DNA of 53,876 nt from the NCBI GenBank assembly GCA_024645085.1, contig JAHEGN010000003.1, positions 1 through 53,876 on the forward strand, given 5' to 3'. Below are positions 25,488 through 35,770 of the stretch, one piece after another. The notes beneath the pieces are model-generated. The model saw only the letters and a list, made by a program, of their open reading frames with translations. It did no database searches and was not told the origin of the DNA. The stretch is from Rhodobiaceae bacterium (lineage in GTDB: Bacteria; Pseudomonadota; Alphaproteobacteria; RS24). Each line of letters opens with the position of its first letter. Position 1 is the first letter of the stretch. The translations under genes and the position numbers were made by a program.

Positions 25488-28400
25488 CAATCAACCAGCC
25501 TTTCAAGCTTCCGACCCACAATATTCGGCGTGGGTGGCGGCCAATGCGGGCTCTGGCAAGACGTTTGTTTTGGTGACCCGCCTGGTGCGTTTGATGTTGT
25601 CGGGCGTCGCTCCGGAAAAACTCTTGTGCTTGACCTATACGCGCAGTGCGGCGGCTGAAATGCAAGACCGTTTGTTTACGCTATTGGCGGAATGGGCCTT
25701 GCTTGACGATGCGGCTTTGCACAAAGCCATTGGCGAGCGTCTCGGCACGCCAGACGAAGACCATGATTTGCCATTGGCCCGCATGTTGTTTGCTCGAGCG
25801 CTGGAAACGCCGGGCGGCTTGCGGGTTCAGACCATTCACTCATTTTGTGAGAGCCTGTTGAAAAGGTTTCCGCTGGAGGCTGGCCTGTCGCCACAATTTG
25901 ATTTGCTGGATGAGCAAGACGCACAAGATTTGCAGGCGCAGATTATTCGCCGCCTTTTAAGCCGCGACGATGATATTGCTTTGCGCAGTGCCCTCGACGC
26001 TTTGACCCGGCAATTAAGCGAGCCCGACCTTGATAAATTGGCCCGCACGATTTTATCGCAACGCGATCAGTTTGACGCGGCGCGGCAGACAGAGAATTTG
26101 AAACAATTGGCCCAAAGCAGTGGTCTTGGCCATTTGGATGCTCAGGCGCGTGATCCGGCGTCAATTGCCAATACCCATATGCAAGAGTATGCGCCCCTGG
26201 CGTCGAGTTTGGCTAATTGGTTGGCCGCGTCAGAGCAAAAAACCAATCAGCAACGTGGGCATGACCTCGGCCAGTTCATTGCGGCTATGGAAAAACATCA
26301 ATTGCCGCAAGCTTGGGCGGCCCTATCGCAGGTGTTTTTGACCAGCGAAGGCCTCGCGCGTAAATCATTGGTCACTAAAACCTATGCCGAGGAACGGCCT
26401 AAATTGGCAGCTGATTTGGTGCGCTGGAGTGAGCAATTTGACGAAGTCATGGCGCAATATCGCGCCAGTTTCGCCTATCAAATGACCCATGCGCTTTATG
26501 TTTTTGCCGAGAATTTAATCCAAGACTATGCCGCTATGAAGGATCAGCGCGGCGTGTTGGATTATGATGACTTGATCTCGTGCACCAATCAAATGCTCTC
26601 ACAAAAGCGCGCCGCTGCTTGGGTTTTGTTTAAGATTGACAATGGCTTAGAGCATATTTTGGTGGATGAGGCGCAAGATACGAGTCCGGCACAATGGCGG
26701 GTTATTCGGGCGCTGGCCGATGAGTTTTTTGCTGGTGAGACGGCTAATCCCAAGCAGCGGACAATTTTCGCCGTGGGTGATGAAAAGCAATCAATCTTTA
26801 GTTTTCAAGGTGCTGATCCGGCTGGTTTTAACGCGCAATATGAACATTTTAATGCGCAAGTTTCTGATATTGGTGGCGCGGTCAATTATGTGCGCTTGCT
26901 TAATTCATGGCGCTCGGCCCCACAAGTGCTGCAAGTGGTTGATCAATTATTTTCAACAGCTGAAACAGCACGTGGTTTGTCGGCTGCGGGCGCGCCAACC
27001 GAGCATATTGCTCAGCGTGATAAGGCGACCGGCTATGTCGCGCTATGGGAAGCAGAGCAGTCGACGCCGATAAGCGGGGCCGGAGAGGCTGGCGAGTTGA
27101 CGGATATGCCGGCGCTGGATTTGCCGGAAACCACCAGACAGAAACTAGCGCGTCGCATTGCCGATAAAATAGCTGCCTGGCAGGCCGATGCGGCATGCGA
27201 TATTCGCCCCGGTGATATTTTAATTCTCGTACGCAAACGCGATGATTTTGTCGACAATATGATCCGCGCCCTCGACCGGCGCAATATTCGTGTCGCCGGT
27301 GCCGATCGCATGGTGCTGCTTGAGCAAATCGCCATTATGGATTTAATGGCAGCGGCTGAATTTGCCCTTAATCCGAATGATGATTTAACCTTAGCGTGTT
27401 TTTTGCGCAGTCCATTGGGCGGGCTGGATGAGACGGCGCTGTTTGATCTGGCCTATGGCCGCTCGGGCAGTTTGTGGTCGGCGCTGACGGCGGCGGTCGC
27501 GGCCGGTGGCGATGATAAATTAAAGGTGGCGCATCAACGGCTGAGCTGGCTGTTGGGACAAGTCGACTATTTGCGGCCTTATGATTATTTTGCCCAATTG
27601 CTCAGCACACAAAATGGCCATGCCTCATTGCGCGGGCGTTTGGGAACCGAAATTGACGATGCGATTGGCGAGTTTCTGCGCCTTGCTTTGGTGTTTGAAA
27701 GTCGCCATGTCGCCTCCATGCAGGGATTTTTGCATTTTTTACGTCAAGGCCAGCAAACCATTAAGCGCGATATGGAAAACCGCCAAGACGCGGTACGAAT
27801 TATGACCGTGCATGGCGCCAAGGGACTGGAAGCGCCGATTGTGTTTTTGCCCGATACATGTTCGCGCCCGGGCGGTGGCACTCAACGCGGCGTGGTGCAA
27901 ATGGGGCAGCAAAAAACGCCGTTCTGGCGGGCCAATAAGAAAATGCGCGAGTCTTATGGCCAGGCGCAGGAAGAAAATGCCATGCAAAGCGAGCAGGATG
28001 AGTCAAAACGACTGCTCTATGTGGCGCTAACGCGCGCCCGCGATCGGCTGTATATTGGCGGCTATTTGAATAAGCGGGCCAAAACCCCGCCAAAGGGTTC
28101 ATGGTATCAAATGATTGCCGATGAATTGCAAAAAGACAAAAATCTTGGAGAGGATATGGGTCGCCCGATTTGGTCGCTCGGCGATGAGCAAAAAGCTATG
28201 CCTGAGCGCAAAATAAATGAACAGCCATCGGTTGACCCGGGCCCCGCGCCAACTTGGGTTGGTGAAAAAATATCTCAGCAAGAGGCGCGCGAGAATATAT
28301 TGGCTGAAAAAATATTTGCCCCCTCAACCGTAGCGTCGTCATCGGCAAACGCTATGTCTGATAGGGTGGACAATGGCGAGGCCATGCTGGCCGGCCATAT

Positions 28401-28899
28401 TAGCCATAGTTTATTCGAGCATTTGCCAGCTGTGCCGGAGGCTCAGCGGGCGGCGGCGGCGCAAGCCTATGTGGCACGTCATGGACAGAGCTTGGCGCTG
28501 AATATGCAAGAAAAAATAATCACGAATGTGTTGGAAATTATGGCCGACGCGCAAATGGCCGAACTTTTTGCGCCGCACAGTCGGGCCGAAGCACCGATTG
28601 CTGGTTTTTTGACTCGTGGCGATGGTACGCAAATGCAATTTCATGGGCAAATCGACCGCTATGTCGAAACCGATGAGGCGATTTATCTGGTCGATTTCAA
28701 AACTGGATCAGTACCAGATGCCGACAATATTGCCGATGCTTATGTGCTGCAAATGGCGGTTTACCAAGCCCTTATGCAGGGCGTGCGGGGCGGCAAACCG
28801 ATACGTTGCGGTTTGGTTTGGACGCAAGCTTGCCGCGTTGATTGGTTGGATGACAAAAGACTGGCGATTAGCTTGGCGAATATGTTGTCTGGCGCTTGA
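25474..28899 (+). CDS. addA: Double-strand break repair helicase AddA
   Basis: The 1141-residue UvrD/RecB-like helicase-nuclease is the partner of AddB. Helicase motifs run in order: Walker A ANAGSGKT (to residue 30), LCLTYTRSAAAEM, VDEAQDTSPAQW, VGDEKQSIFSFQGADP, MTVHGAKGLEAPIV and LLYVALTRARDRLYI. The C-terminal nuclease domain has HGQIDRYV and LVDFKTG (Asp1074, Lys1076). GAGGGGAGGGG sits directly before the ATG, inside the end of addB, so translation is probably coupled. Both nuclease domains of the complex look intact, so the pair is likely fully active. Confidence 0.95.
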   Translation: MSKIDNQPAFQASDPQYSAWVAANAGSGKTFVLVTRLVRLMLSGVAPEKLLCLTYTRSAAAEMQDRLFTLLAEWALLDDAALHKAIGERLGTPDEDHDLPLARMLFARALETPGGLRVQTIHSFCESLLKRFPLEAGLSPQFDLLDEQDAQDLQAQIIRRLLSRDDDIALRSALDALTRQLSEPDLDKLARTILSQRDQFDAARQTENLKQLAQSSGLGHLDAQARDPASIANTHMQEYAPLASSLANWLAASEQKTNQQRGHDLGQFIAAMEKHQLPQAWAALSQVFLTSEGLARKSLVTKTYAEERPKLAADLVRWSEQFDEVMAQYRASFAYQMTHALYVFAENLIQDYAAMKDQRGVLDYDDLISCTNQMLSQKRAAAWVLFKIDNGLEHILVDEAQDTSPAQWRVIRALADEFFAGETANPKQRTIFAVGDEKQSIFSFQGADPAGFNAQYEHFNAQVSDIGGAVNYVRLLNSWRSAPQVLQVVDQLFSTAETARGLSAAGAPTEHIAQRDKATGYVALWEAEQSTPISGAGEAGELTDMPALDLPETTRQKLARRIADKIAAWQADAACDIRPGDILILVRKRDDFVDNMIRALDRRNIRVAGADRMVLLEQIAIMDLMAAAEFALNPNDDLTLACFLRSPLGGLDETALFDLAYGRSGSLWSALTAAVAAGGDDKLKVAHQRLSWLLGQVDYLRPYDYFAQLLSTQNGHASLRGRLGTEIDDAIGEFLRLALVFESRHVASMQGFLHFLRQGQQTIKRDMENRQDAVRIMTVHGAKGLEAPIVFLPDTCSRPGGGTQRGVVQMGQQKTPFWRANKKMRESYGQAQEENAMQSEQDESKRLLYVALTRARDRLYIGGYLNKRAKTPPKGSWYQMIADELQKDKNLGEDMGRPIWSLGDEQKAMPERKINEQPSVDPGPAPTWVGEKISQQEARENILAEKIFAPSTVASSSANAMSDRVDNGEAMLAGHISHSLFEHLPAVPEAQRAAAAQAYVARHGQSLALNMQEKIITNVLEIMADAQMAELFAPHSRAEAPIAGFLTRGDGTQMQFHGQIDRYVETDEAIYLVDFKTGSVPDADNIADAYVLQMAVYQALMQGVRGGKPIRCGLVWTQACRVDWLDDKRLAISLANMLSGA

Positions 28900-28958
28900 T
28901 TATCTCAAGCGCAGTTCTTAGATTAGTCGAGTGATTCCATTGCAAACAGGAGATGACC

Positions 28959-29279
28959 ATGGGCGTAGCGCATATCAATGATGATGATTTCGAAGCACAA
29001 GTTTTGAATGCAGACGGCCCTGTTTTGGTCGATTTCTGGGCTGAATGGTGTGGCCCGTGCAAGCAGATTGCGCCGGCGCTGGAAGAATTATCAGCCGAAT
29101 ATGACGGTAAATTGTCGATTATCAAAATCAATATTGACGAAAACCCTGAGGCGCCAACCACCTACGGTGTGCGTTCCATTCCGACCATGATGATTTTCCA
29201 AGATGGGCAAGCGTCAGCAACCAAAGTGGGCGCAGCACCAAAAAGTCAAATCAAAGAATGGATCGACGAGAGCCTCTAA
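28959..29279 (+). CDS. trxA: Thioredoxin
   Basis: A 106-residue classical thioredoxin that reduces protein disulfides in the cytoplasm using electrons from thioredoxin reductase. The redox pair Cys31/Cys34 lies in WAEWCGPCKQIAP and the cis-proline in RSIPTMMIF. The start at 28959 (MGVAHIND) gives good spacing to CAGGAG; the ATG two codons upstream would be too close. It follows addA by 59 bases, and its stop overlaps the stop of the convergent folC by four bases. The addA-trxA-folC neighbourhood is common in alphaproteobacteria. Confidence 0.96.
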   Translation: MGVAHINDDDFEAQVLNADGPVLVDFWAEWCGPCKQIAPALEELSAEYDGKLSIIKINIDENPEAPTTYGVRSIPTMMIFQDGQASATKVGAAPKSQIKEWIDESL

Positions 29280-30586
29280 GCTGTTTTCCGATTAGCTTTC
29301 AATACCTCGCCGGCCAAATACAGCGAGCCAGCGATGAGGATAAGCGCGTCCGGCGCCTCAATGGCATTAAGGGCCGAAGACAAGTCAGCATGGGCGAAAC
29401 TGTGCAAAGCCTGTGCCCGCGCTGCTTGATGTAATAATTGCGGCGGCAAGGCGTTATCATTGCCGCTGATTGGCACACAATGCACAATAAGCCTAGCAGA
29501 CAATTCTGGTCGTGCAGCGAAAGCAGCAAGAAAATCATCATGAGCTTTGCTGGCCAAAAGGCCAATAATCATGTGCAGTGGCCGATTGCTGGTTTGGCTT
29601 TGGAGCCATGTCGCTAGCATCTGCGCCGCAGCCTGATTATGACCGCCATCAAGCCAAACCTCTGCCTGTGGCAGGCGTTGACGGACACGTGCCGTCAACC
29701 GGCCGTCTGGCAAATGTTGCAAACGGGCGGGCCATTCAGCATTTTGCAGGCCAGCGGCGATCGCTTCCGGTTCAATATGCAACGCCCGCGCTATGGCAAT
29801 CGCCGTGCCAGCATTGGTAATCTGATGGAAACCGACCAAATTTGGCTCTGGCAAATCCAGTAATCCGGTTTGGTCTTGGAAAACCAAACGGCCATGCTCA
29901 CGGCCGACCTGCCAGTCCTGCCCGCCGCGTGCCAATGGCGCGTTCACCAGATTGGCGGTTTTCTCGATGACATCAGCCACCACACTGTCTTGCGGGGCGC
30001 TGATGACCGGTCGTTCGGCTTTAATAATGCCGGCTTTTTCAGCCGCAATACCGGCCAGATCGGCGCCGAGGAAATCTTCATGGTCGTGGCTTACTGGCGT
30101 GATGACACTGAGCAGTGGGTCGATGACATTGGTGGCATCCAAACGCCCTCCTAGCCCGACTTCGAGTAGAAGAAAATCAGCCGGATGTTCAGCGAAGGCG
30201 AGAAAGGCGGCGGCCGTGGTGATTTCAAAAAAGGTAATATCTTGCCCCTGATTGGCGACCTCGCAGCGGCGCAAATAATCCGCCAATTGCGGCTCGCTAA
30301 TCGGCTGTCCAGCTAGGGTGATGCGTTCATGGAATTCGACCAAATGCGGTGACGTATAGCAGTGTATTTGATGCCCAGCGGCATGCAAAATAGCTCGCGT
30401 GAAGGCCAATGTGGAGCCTTTACCATTGGTGCCAGCAATATGCACGATCGGTGGCGCCTTATCTTGCGGATTGCCCAAGGCTGCCAGCAAACGGGTCATG
30501 CGGCCCAGCGACAAATCAATCAGTTTTGGGTGTAAATCTAAAAGCCGCGCCAGCAAGGCTTCGCTTGAGGGAGACGCATGTGACAT
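29276..30586 (-). CDS. folC: Folylpolyglutamate/dihydrofolate synthase
   Basis: A 436-residue Mur-ligase-fold enzyme that adds glutamate to dihydropteroate and to folates. The ATP loop is HIAGTNGKGSTLAF, followed by CYTSPHLVEFHERI and the carbamylated-lysine/metal region GLGGRLDATNV, then SHDHEDFLG and AEKAGIIK. The first codon lies three bases after the accD stop, so it is the last gene of the trpF-trpB-trpA-accD-folC run. It ends convergently with trxA, overlapping by four bases. Confidence 0.95.
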   Translation of the reverse strand: MSHASPSSEALLARLLDLHPKLIDLSLGRMTRLLAALGNPQDKAPPIVHIAGTNGKGSTLAFTRAILHAAGHQIHCYTSPHLVEFHERITLAGQPISEPQLADYLRRCEVANQGQDITFFEITTAAAFLAFAEHPADFLLLEVGLGGRLDATNVIDPLLSVITPVSHDHEDFLGADLAGIAAEKAGIIKAERPVISAPQDSVVADVIEKTANLVNAPLARGGQDWQVGREHGRLVFQDQTGLLDLPEPNLVGFHQITNAGTAIAIARALHIEPEAIAAGLQNAEWPARLQHLPDGRLTARVRQRLPQAEVWLDGGHNQAAAQMLATWLQSQTSNRPLHMIIGLLASKAHDDFLAAFAARPELSARLIVHCVPISGNDNALPPQLLHQAARAQALHSFAHADLSSALNAIEAPDALILIAGSLYLAGEVLKANRKTA

Positions 30587-30589
30587 TAA

Positions 30590-31468
30590 TTATTCGGCGG
30601 GCAGGGTTTCGTGGGTTTTACCGCCCATCAGCAGGTCGAGCAATTGGGCTAATTTTTCATGCAATTTATGACGATGGACCACCATATCTATCATCCCGTG
30701 CTCGAGAAGATATTCGGCTCGCTGAAAGCCCTCGGGCAGGCGCTCTTTGATTGTGTCTTGAATCACCCGTGGACCGGCAAAGCCGATTAGCGCATTTGGT
30801 TCGGCGATGTGAATATCGCCCAACATGCCATAAGAGGCAGTGACACCACCAGTTGTTGGGTCAGTCAGCACCACAATATAGGGTAAGCCGCGTTCGCGTA
30901 ATTGCTGGACAATCACCGTTGTGCGTGGCATTTGCATGAGCGATAAAATACCTTCTTGCATGCGCGCGCCACCTGCTGCGGCGACCATAATAAGCGGCGC
31001 ATTATGAGCTAGCGCGGTTTGTCCGGCGGTCACCACCGCCTCGCCTGCTGCCATGCCCAATGAGCCGCCCATGAATTGAAATTCTTGCACCGCAATCACA
31101 CTGCTGCGGCCACCAATTTTTCCCAATCCAACCTGAACCGCGTCTTTTTCACCGGTTTTGGTGCGGGCATCTTTCAGACGGTCTGCATATTTCTTTTGGT
31201 CTTTGAATTTTAACGGGTCATGGGGCACGTCAGGCACGGCAATGCGTTCGAATTTTCCGCCGTCAAAAAGTGCCTTAAAACGCTCGGCGGCGCCAATGCG
31301 CATGTGGTGATCGCACCCCGGGCAGACTTGTTGCATGGCAATTAAATCGCGGTGAAAAATCATCTCGCCGCATTTTTTGCAATTGTCCCACAAGTTATCT
31401 GGCGTCTCGTCGCGGTCTTTGAAGACGCTTGGAAAGCGCGGGCGGACGAAATTTTTAATCCAGTTCAC
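30590..31468 (-). CDS. accD: Acetyl-CoA carboxylase carboxyltransferase subunit beta
   Basis: The 292-residue beta subunit of the carboxyltransferase transfers carboxyl from biotin to acetyl-CoA, the first step of fatty acid synthesis. An N-terminal zinc ribbon uses Cys30, Cys33, Cys49 and Cys52. The crotonase-like core follows with [11 protein letters not shown] and AGGARMQEG. The start is placed at a GTG (reading [12 protein letters not shown]) with GGGAG eight bases upstream; an ATG eight codons earlier lacks a site. It lies between trpA and folC, a frequent alphaproteobacterial order. Confidence 0.94.
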   Translation of the reverse strand: MNWIKNFVRPRFPSVFKDRDETPDNLWDNCKKCGEMIFHRDLIAMQQVCPGCDHHMRIGAAERFKALFDGGKFERIAVPDVPHDPLKFKDQKKYADRLKDARTKTGEKDAVQVGLGKIGGRSSVIAVQEFQFMGGSLGMAAGEAVVTAGQTALAHNAPLIMVAAAGGARMQEGILSLMQMPRTTVIVQQLRERGLPYIVVLTDPTTGGVTASYGMLGDIHIAEPNALIGFAGPRVIQDTIKERLPEGFQRAEYLLEHGMIDMVVHRHKLHEKLAQLLDLLMGGKTHETLPAE

Positions 31469-31512
31469 GACACCATCTCCCGTTCGGCACAATATGGCCG
31501 CGTTTATGGTTG

Positions 31513-32343
31513 TTATGTCTTATTTACACCCGCCGCCAGCTGCGATGCAAGCAAAAGCACATGTTCAACAAGCTCTGGCATTGCTTTGCCTTGCGCGTCG
31601 AGGTGCTGGGCAACCGCTTCAACCAATACTGATCCGACGACAGCGCCATCGGCAATTGACGCAATATCATGGGCTTGTTCGGGCGTGCGAATGCCAAAAC
31701 CAACCACCACTGGCAGGTCTGTGTGGCTTTTAATCCGCGCCACATTTGCCGCAACCGCAGTTTTTTTTGGTGCGGCTGAACCGGTGATGCCAGCGATCGA
31801 TACATAGTACACAAAGCCGGAGGTGTTTTTCAAAACATCTGGCAGGCGTGCATCATCTGTAGTTGGTGTCGCCAAGCGAATGAAGTTCAGGCCGCCACGC
31901 AAAGCGGGCAGGCATAATTCTTCGTCTTCTTCGGGCGGCAAATCGACGACAATCAAGCCATCGACACCGGCCGCTTTGGCTTCAGTAACAAATTTTTCCG
32001 CTCCATAATAATAAATTGGATTGTAATAGCCCATTAGCACAATTGGTGTGTTGTCGTCGGTTTGACGGAATTGGCGCACCATCTCAAGTGTGCCGACAAG
32101 CGTTTGACCGGCTTGCAGCGCCCGCAAAGAGGAAGCCTGAATGGCTGGCCCGTCAGCCATTGGGTCGGTAAAGGGCATGCCGATTTCAATAACATCTGCC
32201 CCGGCTTTCGGCAGGCCTGCAATAATTGCCGCTGAGGTCGTTACATCTGGGTCACCAGCTGTCACGAAAGCGACGAAAGCCTTTTTATTTTCCGCCGCCA
32301 ATTGTGCAAAGCGGGTATCTAAACGTGTCAAACCATCAGTCAT
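31513..32343 (-). CDS. trpA: Tryptophan synthase alpha subunit
   Basis: A 276-residue TIM-barrel subunit that cleaves indole-3-glycerol phosphate to indole and glyceraldehyde-3-phosphate. The catalytic pair is Glu53 and Asp64 in [16 protein letters not shown], matching the family spacing of 11; the phosphate-binding [11 protein letters not shown] segment is near residue 220. It lies 12 bases after trpB. No attenuator or Trp-rich leader was seen around the trpFBA genes. Confidence 0.96.
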   Translation of the reverse strand: MTDGLTRLDTRFAQLAAENKKAFVAFVTAGDPDVTTSAAIIAGLPKAGADVIEIGMPFTDPMADGPAIQASSLRALQAGQTLVGTLEMVRQFRQTDDNTPIVLMGYYNPIYYYGAEKFVTEAKAAGVDGLIVVDLPPEEDEELCLPALRGGLNFIRLATPTTDDARLPDVLKNTSGFVYYVSIAGITGSAAPKKTAVAANVARIKSHTDLPVVVGFGIRTPEQAHDIASIADGAVVGSVLVEAVAQHLDAQGKAMPELVEHVLLLASQLAAGVNKT

Positions 32344-32355
32344 CAGAAATTCCGC

Positions 32356-33567
32356 CTATAAATCAATGTTGAGATGTTCGGCGACGGCGAAAACATCTTT
32401 ATCGCCGCGGCCACACATATTCATCACCAACAGGTGGTCCTTTGGTAATTGCGGGGCAATTTTACCAACATGGGCCAGCGCGTGCGATGGTTCAAGGGCC
32501 GGAATAATGCCTTCGAGACGGGTGATTAATTGAAACGCTTCCAGCGCTTCTTTATCGGTTGCCGACGCGTAAGTGACGCGCCCGCTGTCGCGTAAAAACG
32601 CGTGTTCAGGGCCAATGCCTGGGTAGTCAAGACCGGCTGAAATAGAGTGGCCTTCAATGATTTGGCCGTCATCATCTTGCAATAAATAGGTCCGATTGCC
32701 GTGCAGAACCCCCGGCTTGCCGCCGGCCAGCGAGGCCGCATGGTCTGGTGTGTCAAGGCCGAGCCCGCCCGCTTCCACGCCAATAATATTAACATCTTTG
32801 TCATCAAGAAACGGATGAAATAGGCCCATGGCATTGGAGCCGCCGCCAATACAGGCAACTAGCGTGTCGGGCAAACGGCCTTCGCGCTCTTGCATTTGCA
32901 CTTTGGTTTCCTTGCCAATAATCGATTGAAAATCGCGCACCATGGCCGGATAGGGGTGAGGGCCAGCGACAGTGCCGATAATGTAAAAAGTATCATCAAC
33001 ATTGGCGACCCAATCGCGCAAGGCTTCATTCATGGCGTCTTTCAATGTGCCGGCGCCGGAGGTTACTGGCCGCACATCGGCGCCCAATAATTTCATGCGG
33101 AACACATTCGGCTTTTGTCGTTCAATATCCGTCGCGCCCATAAAGACCGTGCACGGCAGGCCAAAACGCGCCGCCACTGTCGCTACGGCAACGCCGTGTT
33201 GACCGGCGCCGGTTTCGGCGATGATGCGGGTTTTGCCCATGCGCTTGGCAAGCAGGATTTGCCCCAAGCAATTATTGATTTTATGCGAGCCTGTATGATT
33301 GAGCTCGTCGCGCTTCAAATAAACCTTGGCGCCACCATAATATTCGGTCAGGCGCTCGGCGAAATAAAGCGGGCTTGGGCGGCCAACATAATGGGTCTGC
33401 AAATCGACCAACTCAGCGTCAAAAGCCGGATCTTTCTGCGCCGTCCCATAGGCTTTTTCCAAATCTAGGATAAGCGGCATCAGGGTTTCGGCGACAAAAC
33501 GTCCACCATAAAGTCCAAACCGGCCATTCTCATCAGGCCCTTCGCGATATGAATTTGTTCCGTCCAC
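32356..33567 (-). CDS. trpB: Tryptophan synthase beta subunit
   Basis: A 403-residue PLP enzyme that condenses indole with serine. The PLP lysine is Lys96 in [11 protein letters not shown]; the phosphate-binding GGGSNAMG loop and the terminal CGRGDKD are present. It is the trpB1 type that partners with TrpA. It is eight bases from trpF upstream and 12 from trpA downstream, a compact trpFBA operon. Confidence 0.97.
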   Translation of the reverse strand: MDGTNSYREGPDENGRFGLYGGRFVAETLMPLILDLEKAYGTAQKDPAFDAELVDLQTHYVGRPSPLYFAERLTEYYGGAKVYLKRDELNHTGSHKINNCLGQILLAKRMGKTRIIAETGAGQHGVAVATVAARFGLPCTVFMGATDIERQKPNVFRMKLLGADVRPVTSGAGTLKDAMNEALRDWVANVDDTFYIIGTVAGPHPYPAMVRDFQSIIGKETKVQMQEREGRLPDTLVACIGGGSNAMGLFHPFLDDKDVNIIGVEAGGLGLDTPDHAASLAGGKPGVLHGNRTYLLQDDDGQIIEGHSISAGLDYPGIGPEHAFLRDSGRVTYASATDKEALEAFQLITRLEGIIPALEPSHALAHVGKIAPQLPKDHLLVMNMCGRGDKDVFAVAEHLNIDL

Positions 33568-33574
33568 AATTACC

Positions 33575-34213
33575 TCATCCGGCGCGAACCGCCGTCACAA
33601 ATTGGCTCATTAACTCTGCATCTTTTTCGCCCGGCGCGGCTTCAACGCCAGAAGAAATATCGACCATGGGCGCATGGGTAATGCGCAAGGCCTCAGCCAC
33701 ATTATCGGCCCGCAATCCGCCGGCTAACAAATAAGGCTGTGCTCCGTCATAAGCGTTTAGCAGCGTCCAGTCAAAAGTTTCTCCATTACCGCCTGGCAAT
33801 CCGTCTTCGGGCGGTCTGGCGTCGAATAAAAACCAATTGGCCAGCCCCTTATAGTCTTGCGCTTTGGCAATATCTTCGGCGCTGCTGACCGGCAGGGCTT
33901 TGATGATCTGGCAATGGCTTCGCGCGCGAATCTCGGCCACACGCTCGGGCGTTTCATGACCATGCAATTGAATATGGTGCGGGCTAACACAAGCTAAAGC
34001 GGCGTCGAGCATATCATTGTCAGGGTCAACCAAAAGCACAACGCGCTCAATATGGCGGGCGCATTTGCTGGCAAGACCCGCCGCTTGGTCTTCACTCAAA
34101 TGTCGGGGCGACGGCTTATAGAACACAAAACCTGCTAAATCGACACCAAGATGATTGATGGTCTCAATATCTTGCGGGCGGGTCAGGCCACAGATTTTGA
34201 TTTTAGCCGTCAT
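33575..34213 (-). CDS. trpF: Phosphoribosylanthranilate isomerase
   Basis: A 212-residue TIM barrel that catalyses the Amadori rearrangement in tryptophan synthesis. The catalytic Cys8 lies in [11 protein letters not shown] and the acid Asp in [15 protein letters not shown]. It heads trpF-trpB-trpA, and follows pyrF by 14 bases on the same strand. The earlier pathway genes (trpE, trpD, trpC) are not in this window. Confidence 0.95.
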   Translation of the reverse strand: MTAKIKICGLTRPQDIETINHLGVDLAGFVFYKPSPRHLSEDQAAGLASKCARHIERVVLLVDPDNDMLDAALACVSPHHIQLHGHETPERVAEIRARSHCQIIKALPVSSAEDIAKAQDYKGLANWFLFDARPPEDGLPGGNGETFDWTLLNAYDGAQPYLLAGGLRADNVAEALRITHAPMVDISSGVEAAPGEKDAELMSQFVTAVRAG

Positions 34214-34227
34214 GGTCAGCCGCCAAT

Positions 34228-34944
34228 CTAAATTTTTGCCAAGCTGGCCGCAATGTCTTGCGCCGCTTGTGCTGGGTTGTCGCTGCCAGTAATGGCCCGA
34301 CCAATGACCAAAATATCGGCCCCGGCTTGCAAGGCTTGCGGCGGTGTCATGACGCGTTTTTGGTCATGTGTGTCGCTGCCGGCCGGGCGAATGCCAGGCA
34401 CTATGAGCTTGAAGTCGGGGCCCATTTCAGCCCTTAAAATCTCAATCTCATGGGCTGAACACACCACCCCCTCCATGCCATTGGCATGGGCCAGTGCCGC
34501 CAAACGTTTGACTTGCTCTTCTGGCGTGCCAGCGACGCCCATATCGTGCAAATCGGCCTCTGACAGGCTGGTTAAAACCGTTACAGCCAACATGCAGGGG
34601 GCGGCGCTGCCAGCTTCTTTGGCGGCGTCACTGGCGGCTTTCATCATTGCGGCGCCGCCACCGGCGTGAACATTTAACAATGTCGGCCGTAAAGGCGCCA
34701 GCGCGCGGACAGCTGAGGCCACTGTATTGGGGATGTCATGTAATTTTAGGTCGAGGAAGATAGGCGCCTGATGCGCTGCAATTGCCTGATAACCGGCGCT
34801 GCCATGGGCATAGAAAAACTCCATACCGATTTTCAAGCCACCCACATGGCCGACAAGCTGCGCTGCCAAGCTCTCTGCGCGCGCCAAATCTGGCGTATCA
34901 AGGGCGCAAAATACCGGGCTTGGGGTATGAATATTCTGTGTCAT
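34228..34944 (-). CDS. pyrF: Orotidine 5'-phosphate decarboxylase
   Basis: A 238-residue TIM barrel that makes UMP from OMP. The catalytic DxKxxD array is Asp65, Lys67 and Asp70 in FLDLKLHDIPNT, and the phosphate-binding VPGIRPAGSDTHDQKR is near the C terminus. It lies 39 bases downstream of the LapA-domain gene and 14 upstream of trpF. The pyrF-trpF junction is a recurring arrangement in alphaproteobacteria. Confidence 0.96.
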   Translation of the reverse strand: MTQNIHTPSPVFCALDTPDLARAESLAAQLVGHVGGLKIGMEFFYAHGSAGYQAIAAHQAPIFLDLKLHDIPNTVASAVRALAPLRPTLLNVHAGGGAAMMKAASDAAKEAGSAAPCMLAVTVLTSLSEADLHDMGVAGTPEEQVKRLAALAHANGMEGVVCSAHEIEILRAEMGPDFKLIVPGIRPAGSDTHDQKRVMTPPQALQAGADILVIGRAITGSDNPAQAAQDIAASLAKI

Positions 34945-34983
34945 GACGCATTTCCTTCGTCGCTTTCACTAACTTTTGAATCG

Positions 34984-35355
34984 TCAGTTATGGCTCTTAG
35001 GTTCTTCTAGCATGGCTGGCGCGTCAGGCAAATGCGTCATAACTGGCGGCTGATTTTTCGTCGCGGCCTGCGCGCCTCGGGCACTACGCCAAGCTTCATA
35101 TTTCTTTTCACTTTGGCGTTTGAAATAAACCGCCGCGCTGACAATCCAGCCGACGACAAAGCCGAAAACGGCAATAATCAGAAGAATGAGGAATAGCGGC
35201 AGGGTGAGGCTTGCACTTTCAGCACCATCCATCCATGCCAGCGGGTCATAATAAAGAGTAACCGGCTGACGGTTTTGCACGGCCAGCGGAATAAGCAAGG
35301 CAACAAGGGCGATGAAAATAATGCGCGAGATGAGTTTCGCGAGAAACGTCCACAT
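34984..35355 (-). CDS. LapA-domain inner-membrane protein
   Basis: A 123-residue protein of the lipopolysaccharide assembly protein A (formerly DUF1049) family. It has two hydrophobic segments: the first about residues 5-27 and the second about 50-72 (LFLILLIIAVFGFVVGWIVSAAVYF). A basic cytoplasmic tail follows. Family members such as E. coli LapA work with LapB in controlling LPS synthesis; lapB is not seen here. It is three bases downstream of ihfB, the standard alphaproteobacterial order. Confidence 0.85.
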   Translation of the reverse strand: MWTFLAKLISRIIFIALVALLIPLAVQNRQPVTLYYDPLAWMDGAESASLTLPLFLILLIIAVFGFVVGWIVSAAVYFKRQSEKKYEAWRSARGAQAATKNQPPVMTHLPDAPAMLEEPKSHN

Positions 35356-35358
35356 GGA

Positions 35359-35649
35359 CTATTTTCTGGTATCGGCGTTCAACCGATCGCGCAGCTCTTT
35401 TCCAGTTTTGAAGAAAGGGGCATTTTTGCGGGCCACGGCAACAGACTCGCCGGTGCGCGGATTGCGGCCAATGCGGGCGTCGCGTTGTTTTACAGAAAAA
35501 GCGCCAAAGCCACGTAATTCAACCCGATCACCGCGTCCCATGGCATCACCAATTTCATCGAGCAAACGATTCACAATCGCTTCCACATCGCGCTGATAGA
35601 GATGGGGGTAAAGTTCTGCAACGCGGGAAACAAGTTCAGACTTTATCAT
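35359..35649 (-). CDS. ihfB: Integration host factor subunit beta
   Basis: A 96-residue HU/IHF-family DNA-bending protein. The DNA-intercalating beta-arm signature [14 protein letters not shown] and helix [12 protein letters not shown] are clear. The start is at MIKSELVSR, preceded by AAAAAGGTC; a longer in-frame ORF adds 13 residues without support. It follows rpsA across an intrinsic terminator, as in most alphaproteobacteria. Confidence 0.93.
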   Translation of the reverse strand: MIKSELVSRVAELYPHLYQRDVEAIVNRLLDEIGDAMGRGDRVELRGFGAFSVKQRDARIGRNPRTGESVAVARKNAPFFKTGKELRDRLNADTRK

Positions 35650-35720
35650 GACAGACCTTTTCAAAAAAATGCTCATACAAATTGCCAAACCAACCTATCG
35701 GCGTCAAGCAGAAGAATAAA

Positions 35721-35750
35721 AAAATGGCCCGAGCAATGTCGGGCCATTTT
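35721..35750 (-). terminator. Intrinsic terminator of rpsA
   Basis: AAAATGGCCCGA and TCGGGCCATTTT form a 12-pair stem around a six-base loop. Read on the minus strand it is followed by a T-run ending TTTATT, 20 bases after the rpsA stop and before ihfB. Confidence 0.9.
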
Positions 35751-35770
35751 CATATTATCGTTTGGAAGAT

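Noticed and set aside
31469-34213. Trp attenuator or leader peptide near trpFBA.
   Set aside because: Spacers between these genes are at most about 45 bases, with no Trp-rich leader and no alternative hairpins.
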